This document shows, in pieces, positions 14,778 through 23,938 of a stretch of 36,188 nt of DNA (the stretch's first letter is position 1; the number at the start of each line of letters is the position of its first letter). Under the pieces are notes generated by a model, which made no database searches, was not told the DNA's origin, and saw only the letters and a list, made by a program, of their open reading frames with translations. The translations under genes and the position numbers were made by a program. This DNA comes from Flagellimonas lutimaris (lineage in GTDB: Bacteria > Bacteroidota > Bacteroidia > Flavobacteriales > Flavobacteriaceae): NCBI RefSeq assembly GCF_003581615.1, contig NZ_QXFH01000060.1:1-36188 (forward strand), written 5' to 3'.

Positions 14778-16973
14778 TCAAAATTGTTTTAGAAAACTGA
14801 GCTTGATTATACCTTGACTCTCAATACTACTGATCGTTTCGGACGCGATTTTATTTGAATTCAACACAACATAGAAATAGGATAATGGACCGTATTCCCA
14901 TGCTAACCTTAAGTTATAGAAATCTGAACCTGTCCTATTATTTTTCTGATAGAGACCACTTAAGGCGATACGTGGATTTACAAACACCTTTCCTTCCAAT
15001 GTGAGCAAGTTTACACTTCTAGATGCCTGCATTGAACCGAGTGAACTGTACGAATTATTATTTAACGATGCCCTTATGGAAATATTGGGCAAAGGAATGG
15101 CGGATATGGACAGGTCGATGGTTTCCAACGAACCGTTATAGAATTTACCAAATCCATAGTTAACGCCGGTCGATATTTTACTGGAAGGATCCGTACCCAA
15201 TCCAAAACTATATCTATTATATTGAAATGAACCTGTGTCTATCTCTTCATTCAAAAGAAAAAATCCTTCGTAGATATTTTGATTTATAAACCTAGCGGAA
15301 AAGCTAAAGTATGCGCCATTCTGCGCCTCAATCCAGAAAGGACTTACAGTGATTTCCCTTTCTGTCAACCTTCCAGTTGAAGACTCCAAGTACCAATTAC
15401 CCACGACTCTGGGCCTAAAAGCTCTCAAAATATTTGGTAAAGGCAATTTATCCCCCCTATAATTAAGAATAAGCCCGGTGGATGTGGCCATCACATCCTC
15501 CCTTGATATAAAGCCTAAGGCCGGGTTGAATTCTTTGGTCAGCATGGATTGTGTAACCCAGCCATTTAATAAATTGGAATCATAGCGGTATTGGATATAG
15601 CCACCAAATCCAGAATCATCACGTGTGGTGTCGTGTGACCCCAACATTTGAAAACCGATACTGTTTGATTTATCCAAACGAAAGAAACCATCCATACCAC
15701 TGACAATATTAGTACCATCATCCGTACTTTTCAGAGTTCCGATTACTCCAATTCTATTCTGCTTACCAAAGTTGCCAATATATCTTCCCACAAAATTGTA
15801 AGCGGAACCATTACCAGTGGTTTCCCTTTCCTTCACTCCCATTACACCCAGGCTCCGTTTATTGGATTGATGTACCAGTCTGCCCCCCATATCTATTGGG
15901 ATTTGACTACCATCATTGGACAGACCAATTCTCCTACTGAAAAAGGGAACGATGGTCAAATTGCCTGAAAGGCCCTGGTCATTGTACAATCCTTGACCAA
16001 AAAGAGATGCATTCTCAAGAAAGAATTGCCTCCTTTCAGGAAAAAAAACCGTAAACCTGCTTATATTGTTTACCTGTCTATCAGCCTCGGCCTGCGCAAA
16101 ATCCGTATTGATGGTAAAATCGAACAGTGTATTGGAATTTATGGCCCATTTTAAATCACCTCCGATTCTTACATCATTTTGATCTATTTCCGTTACGCCG
16201 TTGGTTTCCATTCTTTTGAACTCCATAAGCGTATAGGGGTTGACCTGTAAATTGGTGGTCGGTTTGGGAGCTTTCACTTTAACCAGCCTACCGAAATATT
16301 CAGCTCTATTAAAACCAAAAGCTCTCGGATACGGGGACCATGCGGAAATCTCATTGCTTTTCCTACGTTGTCGGACAAAATTTATGCCCCATATCGATTC
16401 GGACTTTTCAGTTTTTCCGTATCTAATGGTTTTCCATGGAATTCTGAACTCAGCATACCAACCCTTGTCAGTAATACTGGTCCGTACTTTCCAAAGCCCA
16501 TTCCATTCACTATCAAAATACGTATCATCAAAAGAAAGATAGTCCTTTTGTGTCCCATAAGGATTTGTGGCAAAAGTCACCGTATTCCTCTGGTTATGAA
16601 ACCCATCAATACCAACCGCGAAGGTGTCATTTGACCTAAACGAAAAATCTCTTCCCAAATCAGGAACCCGTAATCCCTTTTTTCCCTCCAGGTCCTCACA
16701 AAAAGCACCTATATATAGATATTTATCATCATAGACCACCTGAACATAGGTATTGAATTTGGAAGGTTCGCCCTGATTGGGCTCAATCTGTGTGAAATTT
16801 GCCAATCTTGCAGTGTTCTGCCAAATAGCCTCATCCAACTTGCCATCCACCTTAATAGGCTCTGAAGAAAGAACAGCCTCAATGGATTTAGGATCACTTG
16901 AAGGACTGAATATATTTTGTGAATTCATGCTGGTTAACACAAACAAGCACATTAAAAGACATATCTGTTTCAT
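14778..16973 (-). CDS. DUF5916 outer-membrane protein with CBM9-like N-terminal domain
   Basis: 731 residues with a signal peptide (~18 residues). A carbohydrate-binding family 9-like domain covers about residues 33-220: EPIKVDGKLDEAIWQNTARL at its start, then DDKYLYIGAFCED, FAVGIDGFHNQRNTVTFATN and GWYAEFRIPWKTIRYG. The rest, about 230-731, fits the DUF5916 beta-barrel (VRIGGDLKWAINSNTLFDFT, FFPERRQFFLENASLFGQG). The C-terminus ends in Phe, as outer-membrane barrels do. The function of DUF5916 proteins is unsettled; they are common in marine Bacteroidota and may bind or pass glycans. It stands apart from SusC/SusD genes, none of which occur here. Confidence 0.9.
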   Translation of the reverse strand: MKQICLLMCLFVLTSMNSQNIFSPSSDPKSIEAVLSSEPIKVDGKLDEAIWQNTARLANFTQIEPNQGEPSKFNTYVQVVYDDKYLYIGAFCEDLEGKKGLRVPDLGRDFSFRSNDTFAVGIDGFHNQRNTVTFATNPYGTQKDYLSFDDTYFDSEWNGLWKVRTSITDKGWYAEFRIPWKTIRYGKTEKSESIWGINFVRQRRKSNEISAWSPYPRAFGFNRAEYFGRLVKVKAPKPTTNLQVNPYTLMEFKRMETNGVTEIDQNDVRIGGDLKWAINSNTLFDFTINTDFAQAEADRQVNNISRFTVFFPERRQFFLENASLFGQGLYNDQGLSGNLTIVPFFSRRIGLSNDGSQIPIDMGGRLVHQSNKRSLGVMGVKERETTGNGSAYNFVGRYIGNFGKQNRIGVIGTLKSTDDGTNIVSGMDGFFRLDKSNSIGFQMLGSHDTTRDDSGFGGYIQYRYDSNLLNGWVTQSMLTKEFNPALGFISREDVMATSTGLILNYRGDKLPLPNILRAFRPRVVGNWYLESSTGRLTEREITVSPFWIEAQNGAYFSFSARFINQNIYEGFFLLNEEIDTGSFQYNRYSFGLGTDPSSKISTGVNYGFGKFYNGSLETIDLSISAIPLPNISIRASLNNNSYSSLGSMQASRSVNLLTLEGKVFVNPRIALSGLYQKNNRTGSDFYNLRLAWEYGPLSYFYVVLNSNKIASETISSIESQGIIKLSFLKQF

Positions 16974-17055
16974 CTTGAACGGTATTTAAATTCAGGGCAA
17001 ATCAAGTCCATACACCGGGAGCCTAAAACCTGATTCTTGCGGAATTTCAAACACA

Positions 17056-17382
17056 TCAATTGTCCATATGGAAGAGAGCGGTCTTACCGATCAACAGCAC
17101 AAAATAGCGGTTTCGAAACCCTGTTTTTTTCAGTTCCGTTATCGTTTGCTCCTTTGAGGTATATCGGTGTTCAAGCAGTTGCCCCGTTGCTTTGGAAAAT
17201 GTGATCAACGTTAAAGTGTCACCCACCTTTAGTTTTGCCATTTCATCAACCATATCAGTGGGATGTTCAAGGAATATGGCATCCTCTATCAATTGTAGTT
17301 CTTCAACATCAGGTAATTGAGACCGTACTGGAGATAAAAAAAGTAGAAACAAGAGAAAAGCCAAGTGATTTTTTGCAGTCAT
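17056..17382 (-). CDS. small secreted protein, hypothetical
   Basis: 108 residues with a convincing signal peptide (LAFLLFLLFLSPVRSQ, cleavage near residue 21). The mature part is a small alpha/beta protein (VGDTLTLITFSKATGQLLEH, then a C-terminal strand YFVLLIGKTALFH). No family is recognised. It is encoded 82 bp upstream of the DUF5916 gene on the same strand and may be co-transcribed. Probably periplasmic. Confidence 0.7.
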   Translation of the reverse strand: MTAKNHLAFLLFLLFLSPVRSQLPDVEELQLIEDAIFLEHPTDMVDEMAKLKVGDTLTLITFSKATGQLLEHRYTSKEQTITELKKTGFRNRYFVLLIGKTALFHMDN

Positions 17383-18010
17383 AATATTAGTTTTAAAAGA
17401 TGTAAAACTGACAACCCTTACTTGACTTTAAAACCCGTTTCTTGCTCATGTTGAAGTCTTATTCACTTTCTGATTTCATTAGGCTTTTGAAGCCAATGGC
17501 CACAAGGGCGAAACTCTTTTATGATTACTTGGCAATCCTATGCAAAGCGAAGCTTTGACCTTGGTCTTGGGTGTTTTTGTATTCCCATAACCGTGTGATA
17601 TGTTTTTTTATGGACCAATGCTCATCCCACTGTACGCGGCCACTTTAAAATAAGACGACGACGTTTTGTGATGTATTGAGCCACAACAAGAAACGAGTAA
17701 TTTGGTGGCATCGCGAAGGTTTCGGTCCGAAGACGAGCTTTCCTGACTTTACAAATCCAATGTTTTAAGATTATTATAAAGTAGCCATACTCCCGATACC
17801 AACAAAAAATAAAGGGGAACCCTAACGTGCCCCCTTTTATCCATTTCAGACGGTTGCCTTTGACCGCTCTCCTTCGGGCTTGCTGCATCAATATGAACCC
17901 TACCCTCAATAAGCTTTTGAAAATAACTTTTCCTTATTTGACAAAACATCAAATGAAAATGTTGTGCGCACAGATCCAAAACTTCAAGCATGTGGACATC
18001 AAGAAAAATG
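17383..18010. other. 628-bp non-coding stretch rich in small hairpins
   Basis: No convincing coding frame. It contains several perfect small stems: GGCTT/AAGCC with a 3-nt loop (17482-17494), CAAAGC/GCTTTG with loop GAA (17543-17557), and AAAGGGG/CCCCTTT with a 13-nt loop (17811-17837). The last is followed on the plus strand by only a short T run. The stretch could hold a structured RNA or the worn end of a mobile element; I cannot decide between these. Confidence 0.35.
17811..17838. terminator. possible weak bidirectional terminator
   Basis: A 7-bp stem AAAGGGG/CCCCTTT with a 13-nt loop lies about 170 bp downstream of the AraC/MGMT gene. Read on the minus strand, the stem is followed by TATTTTTTG, a fair T tract. 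Confidence 0.4.
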
Positions 18011-18850
18011 TTATTTCGTCTGGGAGAATTCCCAACCCAGTATTGCTTTTTTCCGTGTTTCGTTCCAACGGTAACCTCCGAGTTCACCTGTAGACTTGAT
18101 TACCCTATGACAGGGTATTAGATAAGCTATTGGATTCTTCCCAATTGCACTGCCAACTGCCCTGGACGCTTTTGGTTTATTTATATTCTGGGCTATCGTC
18201 GTGTAGCTGGCTAAGCGACCCTTTGGTACTTTAAGGAGTGATTCCCAAACTTTGAGCTGAAAATCCGTGCCTTTTAGATGTAATTTAACCTCTGAAATAT
18301 CAGACCAGTCATTGGCAAAAAACTTCAGCGCATTAACTTGAATTTGGTCTACTCTTTGTTTGTAAGCGGCTTTGGGAAAACTTGACCTTAATTCGAAAAG
18401 TCCTTTTTCTTCATCATCACAGAATGCTACATGGCACAATCCCTTTTTTGTGGATGCAATTGTCACCATTCCAAAAGGGCTTTCCGCATAACTGTAATTA
18501 ATATGCAATAACTCTCCACCGTTTTTGAACTCACCTGGGGTCATTCCCTCAATGTTCACAAATAGATCATGTAATCGACTTGTACCGGATAGCCCTGTTT
18601 CCATGGCTGTTTCGAACAAGGTTGCCCCCTTTTCACCCAGTAGGCTCTTAGCGTGTTGTATACTAATGAATTGGAGAAATTTTTTAGGTGTTATACCTGC
18701 CCATTCCTTAAACAATCTTTGAAAGTGAAAAGGACTAAGATGTACGATTTCCGCCAAATCATTTAGCGAGGGCTGTTGCTTATGGTGCTTTTCTATATAT
18801 TCAATGGTTTTGGCTATCCTTTCATAATTGACGTCCTCATGTACTTCCAT
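18011..18850 (-). CDS. AraC HTH / methylated-DNA-cysteine S-methyltransferase fusion (Ada-like)
   Basis: 279 residues. Residues ~8-105 form a complete AraC-type double helix-turn-helix (LNDLAEIVHLSPFHFQRLFK, then FETAMETGLSGTSRLHDLF). Residues ~118-279 form an O6-alkylguanine-DNA alkyltransferase, with the acceptor in IPCHRVIKS (Cys247), the Asn hinge (INKPKASRAVGSAIGKNP) and a normal C-terminus. Compared with E. coli Ada, the N-terminal zinc and methylphosphotriester domain is missing, so it can repair O6-methylguanine but has lost the classical methyl sensor. The upstream region is free for its own promoter. It repairs alkylated DNA in the cytosol and may also regulate transcription. Confidence 0.92.
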   Translation of the reverse strand: MEVHEDVNYERIAKTIEYIEKHHKQQPSLNDLAEIVHLSPFHFQRLFKEWAGITPKKFLQFISIQHAKSLLGEKGATLFETAMETGLSGTSRLHDLFVNIEGMTPGEFKNGGELLHINYSYAESPFGMVTIASTKKGLCHVAFCDDEEKGLFELRSSFPKAAYKQRVDQIQVNALKFFANDWSDISEVKLHLKGTDFQLKVWESLLKVPKGRLASYTTIAQNINKPKASRAVGSAIGKNPIAYLIPCHRVIKSTGELGGYRWNETRKKAILGWEFSQTK

Positions 18851-19624
18851 AACTGTTAATTTCAGATGATTGCTCTATAAAACTATCATGACGCTATCAA
18901 AGGGAAAACCCGATTATTGCGCAATATTGAAAAATTGAAGCCACATCTTAATCCAGGTTCGCAATACAATGGTAAATTTAGCATTATAAATTGATTCAAT
19001 CCATACATTTCACCTCATTTAAGAAGTGTTGGGATGGAATCAAAGACCTGAGTAAACCGACATTATAAGGAAAACAAACATAGGACACTTTAAATAGGTA
19101 TACCTGGAATTCACCATTTGCAAACCGGACATCCCCTATGGAGTTCAACAAGGTATGACCTGCTACTTGAAAACAAAAAGCACCTGTTTTTCAAAGAGCG
19201 TCAAGATCTCAAACGGAACCTAATGAATGAAAGGAGCATAAACAATGAAGAACCCTATTGGCAGGCGTTTACGAGTGGGAAGCCTGGTTATGGATAAAAT
19301 GGGCTGGTCAAGATAGCACAATGGAACTGGAATAACGATTGCTTTGAACCATATTGGAATCATGTTCCGGGCCAATGAAGTATATGTTGCAATTGGTATG
19401 TATACCATTGCATCCCAAGAAAATTTTGAAACCAACGAAAAAAATATCGGATATTTGAAAAATCGTACGGTATTTTTCAAAACCATCATACTTCCAACAG
19501 ACCACTAAATCATAAAAAATCATTTCCGAACAGACCGATCGAATTAAAGGGGTTTCCACGATTCCAACACGATAACGAAATTTGTAAACCCAACAACGAA
19601 TCGACTAACATTCAAAAAGAAAAT
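18851..19624. other. 774-bp gene-poor stretch between ada-like and copper genes
   Basis: The only notable frame is 19245-19508 on the plus strand: ATG after an AAAGGAG motif, 88 codons, with one in-frame TAG at 19314-19316. The rest is non-coding as far as I can see. The right end should hold the promoter of the HMA-AraC gene. Confidence 0.35.
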
Positions 19625-20188
19625 ATGACAACGCTCTTTATCAAAAATATGGTATGCAATCGATGTATCATGGTCGTACAAAAAGAATTGGACGCATTGG
19701 GTCTGGATGTCAACAATATCAAACTGGGAGAGGTTGTATTAACTAATGGATGTTCGGCCAAAGAAAAGAGAAAATTGGAAGAGGTCCTGAACACTTTGGG
19801 TTTTGAGCTCATTAACGACAAGAAAGGCCGTACCATTGAAAAAATAAAGAATGTAGTTATCGACCTTGTACATTATCAGGACAATGAGGTAAAGACCAAT
19901 CTCTCAGAAGTGTTGCGCAGTAAATTGCATCATGACTATAATTATTTGTCCAACCTGTTTTCGGAAGTGGAAGGGACCACTATTGAAAAATATTTCATTG
20001 CCCAAAAAATTGAAAAGGTCAAAGAACTGTTGGTGTACGATGAATTATCCTTAAGTGAGATTGCCTTTCGCTTGAATTATTCCAGTGTCGGTTATTTGAG
20101 CAATCAATTCAAAAAAGTGACCGGGCTTTCGCCCAGCCATTTCAAAAAGATACGCGAAGATAGAAGAAAACCGTTGGACGAGGTATGA
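19625..20188 (+). CDS. HMA-like domain / AraC HTH fusion regulator
   Basis: 187 residues. The N-terminal ~70 residues have a heavy-metal-associated-like beta-alpha-beta fold with a metal-binding CxxC (Cys11-Asn-Arg-Cys14 in KNMVCNRCIMVV), a helix to ~26 and a second helix at 46-58, ending in FELIND. Residues ~85-187 are an AraC-type DNA-binding domain (DYNYLSNLFSEVEGTTIEKY, then LSEIAFRLNYSSVGYLSNQF, KKVTGLSPSHFK). It lies 89 bp upstream of copA on the same strand, with a second HMA protein beyond. A copper-responsive activator or repressor of copA is the natural inference. Similar short fusions are, to my knowledge, common in Bacteroidota, but their metal specificity is not well established. 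Confidence 0.85.
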   Translation: MTTLFIKNMVCNRCIMVVQKELDALGLDVNNIKLGEVVLTNGCSAKEKRKLEEVLNTLGFELINDKKGRTIEKIKNVVIDLVHYQDNEVKTNLSEVLRSKLHHDYNYLSNLFSEVEGTTIEKYFIAQKIEKVKELLVYDELSLSEIAFRLNYSSVGYLSNQFKKVTGLSPSHFKKIREDRRKPLDEV

Positions 20189-20252
20189 GTAAATCTTATA
20201 AACCATTTCCAAAATTCCATAAAAACATATAGCCATAATATGCCAATCTTGC

Positions 20253-20271
20253 ATCGTAAAAAGAAAACGAT
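20253..20271. promoter_or_regulatory. possible operator just upstream of copA
   Basis: Short inverted repeat ATCGT-N9-ACGAT, ending 6 nt before the copA ATG. The position suits regulation at the level of translation start or transcription, but 5-bp arms occur by chance often. Confidence 0.2.
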
Positions 20272-20277
20272 CAAAAT

Positions 20278-22497
20278 ATGGCATCAACAAACGATACTAC
20301 AATTACCCAGACTTTACCTGTATTGGGTATGACATGTGCTTCGTGTGCTAGCAGTGCTGAAAACATTGTGAAATTCCAGGAAGGTGTACTACATGCTTCT
20401 GTAAACTACGCAACAGGAAACCTAACGGTCGAATACTTGACCCAGACCACCGATACCGTCCAACTAAAAAAAGCGGTACAAAACGGTGGTTATGACCTAT
20501 TGATTGAAGATGAGTCCAAACAGCAGGAAACCTTGGAAGGCATCCATAAAACCAAATTCAAACAGCTGAAGGCCAAAACCATGTGGTCAGTTATCTTGTC
20601 CCTACCCATTATGGTGATAGGAATGTTCTTTATGAATATGCCCTATGCGGAACCCATTATGTGGGCGCTCTCCACACCGGTCGTATTCTGGTTGGGCAAG
20701 GACTTCTTCATCAATGCCTGGAAACACGCAAGGAATCGTTCTGCCAATATGGATACCCTGGTCGCATTGAGTACGGGAATCGCCTATTTGTTCAGTGTGT
20801 TCAATATGGTCCTTGCCGATTTTTGGCACCAGCGGAATCTGCATGCCCACGTTTATTTTGAAGCGGCATCGGTTATTATTGCCTTCATTTTGTTGGGAAA
20901 ATTGCTGGAAGAAAAAGCCAAAGGGAATACATCAAACGCGATCAAAAAACTGATGGGTTTACAACCTAAGACCGTAACGATAATACAAGCCAATGGATTG
21001 GAGAAACAAACGGCAATTGCAGAGGTGGAGACAGGCGATATCATCCTGGTCAAGCCCGGTGAGAAAATTGCGGTCGATGGTTTGGTCACCACGGGGAGTT
21101 CTTATGTGGATGAAAGTATGTTGAGCGGAGAGCCCATGCCCATTCCCAAAGAAGAAAACGAAAAAGTGTTTGCAGGAACCATCAACCAAAAAGGCAGTTT
21201 TCAATTCAAAGCCGAAAAAGTAGGTAAGGATACAATGCTTGCCCAAATCATTCGAATGGTACAGGACGCACAGGGAAGCAAAGCACCTGTCCAAAAGTTA
21301 GTGGATAAAATTGCAGGTGTTTTTGTGCCCGTGGTCATATCCATTGCGGTGCTCACCTATATTTTATGGCTCACCTTGGGTGGTGACAACAGCGTGGTCC
21401 AAGGTTTGATGGCGTCAGTCACTGTTTTGATCATTGCCTGTCCTTGTGCTTTGGGGTTGGCCACACCTACGGCAATCATGGTGGGTGTCGGAAAGGGTGC
21501 GGAGCAAGGTATCCTGATCAAGGATGCGGAAAGTTTAGAGATGGCGAAAAAGGTCAATGCCATTGTGTTGGATAAAACAGGAACGATTACAGCGGGCAGC
21601 CCCCAGGTAACAGATATCCAATGGCTCAACAATGATGATAAGGCCAAAACGATCTTAACAAGCATGGAACGGCAGTCAGAACATCCATTGGCTGAGGCCG
21701 TAGTAAAACATTTTAATGTAAAAACTACCCTGGCCTTGTCCAACTTTGACAGTATTACCGGTAAAGGTGCCAAAGCGGACCACAAAAAAGAAACCTACTA
21801 TGTTGGCAATAAAAAGCTATTGACGGAGAACAATGTCAGCATTCCGGAACCCTTACAACGAAAAGCAGATCAATGGAGCAGATCGTCCAAAACCGTTATT
21901 TGGTTTTCGAACAGCGAACATGCACTTTCGGCAATTGCCATTTCCGATGAGATCAAAGAAACGTCCATACAGGCCATCAAAGAAATGCAGGAAATGGGAA
22001 TTGATCTGTACATGCTGACAGGGGATAATAAAGCAACTGCCAAAGCGATTGCCGAGCAAACGGGAATTAAAAATTACCAGGCTGAGGTGTTGCCACAGGA
22101 TAAAGCGAATTTCATAAAGGAACTACAACAAGATGGAAAGGTTGTCGCCATGGTCGGTGATGGTATAAACGACAGTACCGCTTTAGCAACAGCGGACGTC
22201 AGCATAGCCATGGGCAAAGGTTCGGACATTGCCATGGACGTTGCGAAAATGACGATCATCTCATCAGACCTGACCAAAATACCACTGGCGATAAGACTTT
22301 CAAAACAAACCGTGGCAACGATAAAGCAGAACCTGTTCTGGGCCTTTATCTATAACCTAATCGGTATTCCGATAGCTGCAGGTATTCTTTATCCGATAAA
22401 CAATTTCCTCCTTAATCCAATGATTGCAGGAGCGGCCATGGCAATGAGCAGTGTGAGTGTGGTAAGCAATAGTTTGCGGTTAAAATGGAAAAAGTAA
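20278..22497 (+). CDS. copA: P1B-type copper-translocating ATPase
   Basis: 739 residues, normal for CopA. One N-terminal HMA domain has GMTCASC (Cys20, Cys23). The order is then membrane pairs, the actuator domain with SGEPMPI, the sixth helix metal site CPCALGLATP (Cys388, Cys390), the phosphorylation site DKTGTIT (Asp432), the HP motif SEHPLAEAV, the nucleotide site TGDNKATAKAIAEQ and the hinge GDGINDS. Two final membrane helices end at the C-terminus, where MAMSSVSVVSNSLRLK gives the Met and Ser of the transmembrane copper site typical of the P1B-1 group. It exports Cu(I) from the cytosol using ATP. It lies between an HMA-AraC regulator and a small HMA chaperone. Confidence 0.97.
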   Translation: MASTNDTTITQTLPVLGMTCASCASSAENIVKFQEGVLHASVNYATGNLTVEYLTQTTDTVQLKKAVQNGGYDLLIEDESKQQETLEGIHKTKFKQLKAKTMWSVILSLPIMVIGMFFMNMPYAEPIMWALSTPVVFWLGKDFFINAWKHARNRSANMDTLVALSTGIAYLFSVFNMVLADFWHQRNLHAHVYFEAASVIIAFILLGKLLEEKAKGNTSNAIKKLMGLQPKTVTIIQANGLEKQTAIAEVETGDIILVKPGEKIAVDGLVTTGSSYVDESMLSGEPMPIPKEENEKVFAGTINQKGSFQFKAEKVGKDTMLAQIIRMVQDAQGSKAPVQKLVDKIAGVFVPVVISIAVLTYILWLTLGGDNSVVQGLMASVTVLIIACPCALGLATPTAIMVGVGKGAEQGILIKDAESLEMAKKVNAIVLDKTGTITAGSPQVTDIQWLNNDDKAKTILTSMERQSEHPLAEAVVKHFNVKTTLALSNFDSITGKGAKADHKKETYYVGNKKLLTENNVSIPEPLQRKADQWSRSSKTVIWFSNSEHALSAIAISDEIKETSIQAIKEMQEMGIDLYMLTGDNKATAKAIAEQTGIKNYQAEVLPQDKANFIKELQQDGKVVAMVGDGINDSTALATADVSIAMGKGSDIAMDVAKMTIISSDLTKIPLAIRLSKQTVATIKQNLFWAFIYNLIGIPIAAGILYPINNFLLNPMIAGAAMAMSSVSVVSNSLRLKWKK

Positions 22498-22595
22498 AAC
22501 AGTAAATCTCACAAATCAAATAAGAAATAACATAATAATATCTCGGGGTATTGTTACGAAATATGCATTAACAAATAATACTTAAATTTTATAGC

Positions 22596-22817
22596 ATGGA
22601 ACATAAAGAATTTCAGTTCAAAACAAATCTCAATTGCGGGGGATGTGTATCCAAAGTAAAGTCAGATTTGGATAACCAGGAAGGTATCGTGCAGTGGCAC
22701 GTGGATACGGATAACGCCAATAAAATCCTTACGGTCAAGTCCAAGGGCATTACGAAAGATGAAATAGCCGACATCGTCAAACAGAAAGGTTTTCAAATTG
22801 AGACCCTAGTGGCTTAA
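22596..22817 (+). CDS. small HMA-domain copper chaperone (CopZ-like)
   Basis: 73 residues forming a single heavy-metal-associated domain with the pattern strand, NCGGC (Cys14, Cys17), helix SKVKSDLDNQEG, strands and a final helix (TKDEIADIVKQKGF). The binding loop is preceded by LN and not by the usual GM, as in some flavobacterial proteins of this type. It is cytosolic and should hand Cu(I) to CopA. It is transcribed in the same direction 98 bp after copA and is followed by a terminator. Confidence 0.88.
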   Translation: MEHKEFQFKTNLNCGGCVSKVKSDLDNQEGIVQWHVDTDNANKILTVKSKGITKDEIADIVKQKGFQIETLVA

Positions 22818-23321
22818 ATCCACTATAAGGTTAAAAAAACAGGCACTACATATCATTGACTTTATCGATATGTTTGCAGCCAAGACAGTGTCATCATAGA
22901 CGTGACAGAGCCCTTAACTTTAGAGTCGAGGGCTTTTTTGCCAATAACCTGTAGAGGTGTGAGTGCCATCCCTTTGGCCAACCTGAATAAAAATCATTCA
23001 GCTTGATAAAAAAGAGGATGTTCATCTCGAACGGCAATTAACGGACCAAGGAGGTAATCATTGAGCAGCGCTACGTTCCAATCTCCTTGCCACGTTGATG
23101 CCCATCGGGAAACAATGGTATTTCTGGAAAAGGAAAATACCATCCATCCTTGAATCCAGTACATAAAAGGTCAAAAGTGTTTTAACTGTCCATGGAAGAA
23201 GTGTTCATTTTTGAATGATTGATTTCCAAAACATTGTTGAAAGAATATCCAATAGTTGGGGATAGCATCCAGTACTATTTCCCAACATGTATCCGTTAGT
23301 TAGCATAGAAAATCAAAAAGA
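22818..23321. other. 504-bp intergenic stretch after the copper module
   Basis: Holds the terminator at 22909-22939. The remaining ~380 bp show no coherent frame, RNA gene or repeat that I can support. Confidence 0.45.
22909..22939 (+). terminator. Rho-independent terminator of copper module
   Basis: 6-bp stem AGCCCT/AGGGCT with a 14-nt loop and six T residues. It lies 92 bp downstream of the HMA chaperone stop on the same strand. Confidence 0.7.
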
Positions 23322-23771
23322 ATGAGGGTATTTCAAAAAAATTGGAGCTGGTCTTGGAGTCCAAGACCCAAGTCCCACTTTTTAATTGCAATGACCTTGA
23401 CCATAGTGGCCACTGTGCTTTGTATTCTTTCATTTTTGTATTCTATAAGGGAAATTGAAAAAAGCCCCATTGTCAAAGGGGTTGTGGTACAAAGCGAAAT
23501 AAGCAGCGGTGGAAAGCACATCCCTATCATTGCATACAATTTACCGACAGGAGGGACCAAAAGGTTCAGGTCAAGATTTTCTTCCAGACCCCAGTTCTAT
23601 TTTGTTGGCGACACGGTAGAAGTCCTATTGGTAGGAGAGGATTTTTAACCAAAACTGAAAAACTTTTTCAGTTTATATGGTTTGAGTGCCTTTCTTTTGC
23701 TTTTCGCGACCATATCGGCAATAGGTTCAATAACCATTTACCATACCAGGGTAAAACAGACCTCAACCTAA
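23322..23771 (+). pseudogene. DUF3592-like membrane protein with in-frame TAA
   Basis: The first open frame (23322-23648, 108 codons) has a basic N-terminus, one membrane helix (FLIAMTLTIVATVLCILSFL) and the extracytoplasmic beta domain typical of DUF3592 (VKGVVVQSEISSGG, IPIIAYNLPTGG, then VGDTVEVLLVGEDF). It ends at a TAA at 23646-23648. The same frame continues directly as PKLKNFFSLYGLSAFLLLFA, the expected second membrane helix, and ends at 23771, giving about 149 residues, the usual two-helix length. Apart from the nonsense codon the gene is intact. Function unknown. Confidence 0.7.
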
Positions 23772-23938
23772 AAGGGTTTTTTCAACAAGATGTAGCTAGA
23801 AAGATCCTTTACCCTATGGACTTTCGCATATCCATCGAATCGGGGTCTGACTTTTTTTTAGTATATTAGTAAACAGCTTAAACCGTAAATTATACCGCAT
23901 ACTCTCCTAATATAGCCCATGCTTCACAAATCTTTGCT

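Noticed and set aside
17622..18087. Overlapping minus-strand ORFs as genes
   Set aside because: Arg- and Trp-rich, biased composition, no domain pattern, and partial overlap with the 3' end of the AraC/MGMT gene.
23843..23858. GGTCTGACTTTTTTTT as a second IS256 end
   Set aside because: It resembles the last transposase codons of the remnant at 9729 only over about ten bases, with no transposase sequence beside it.
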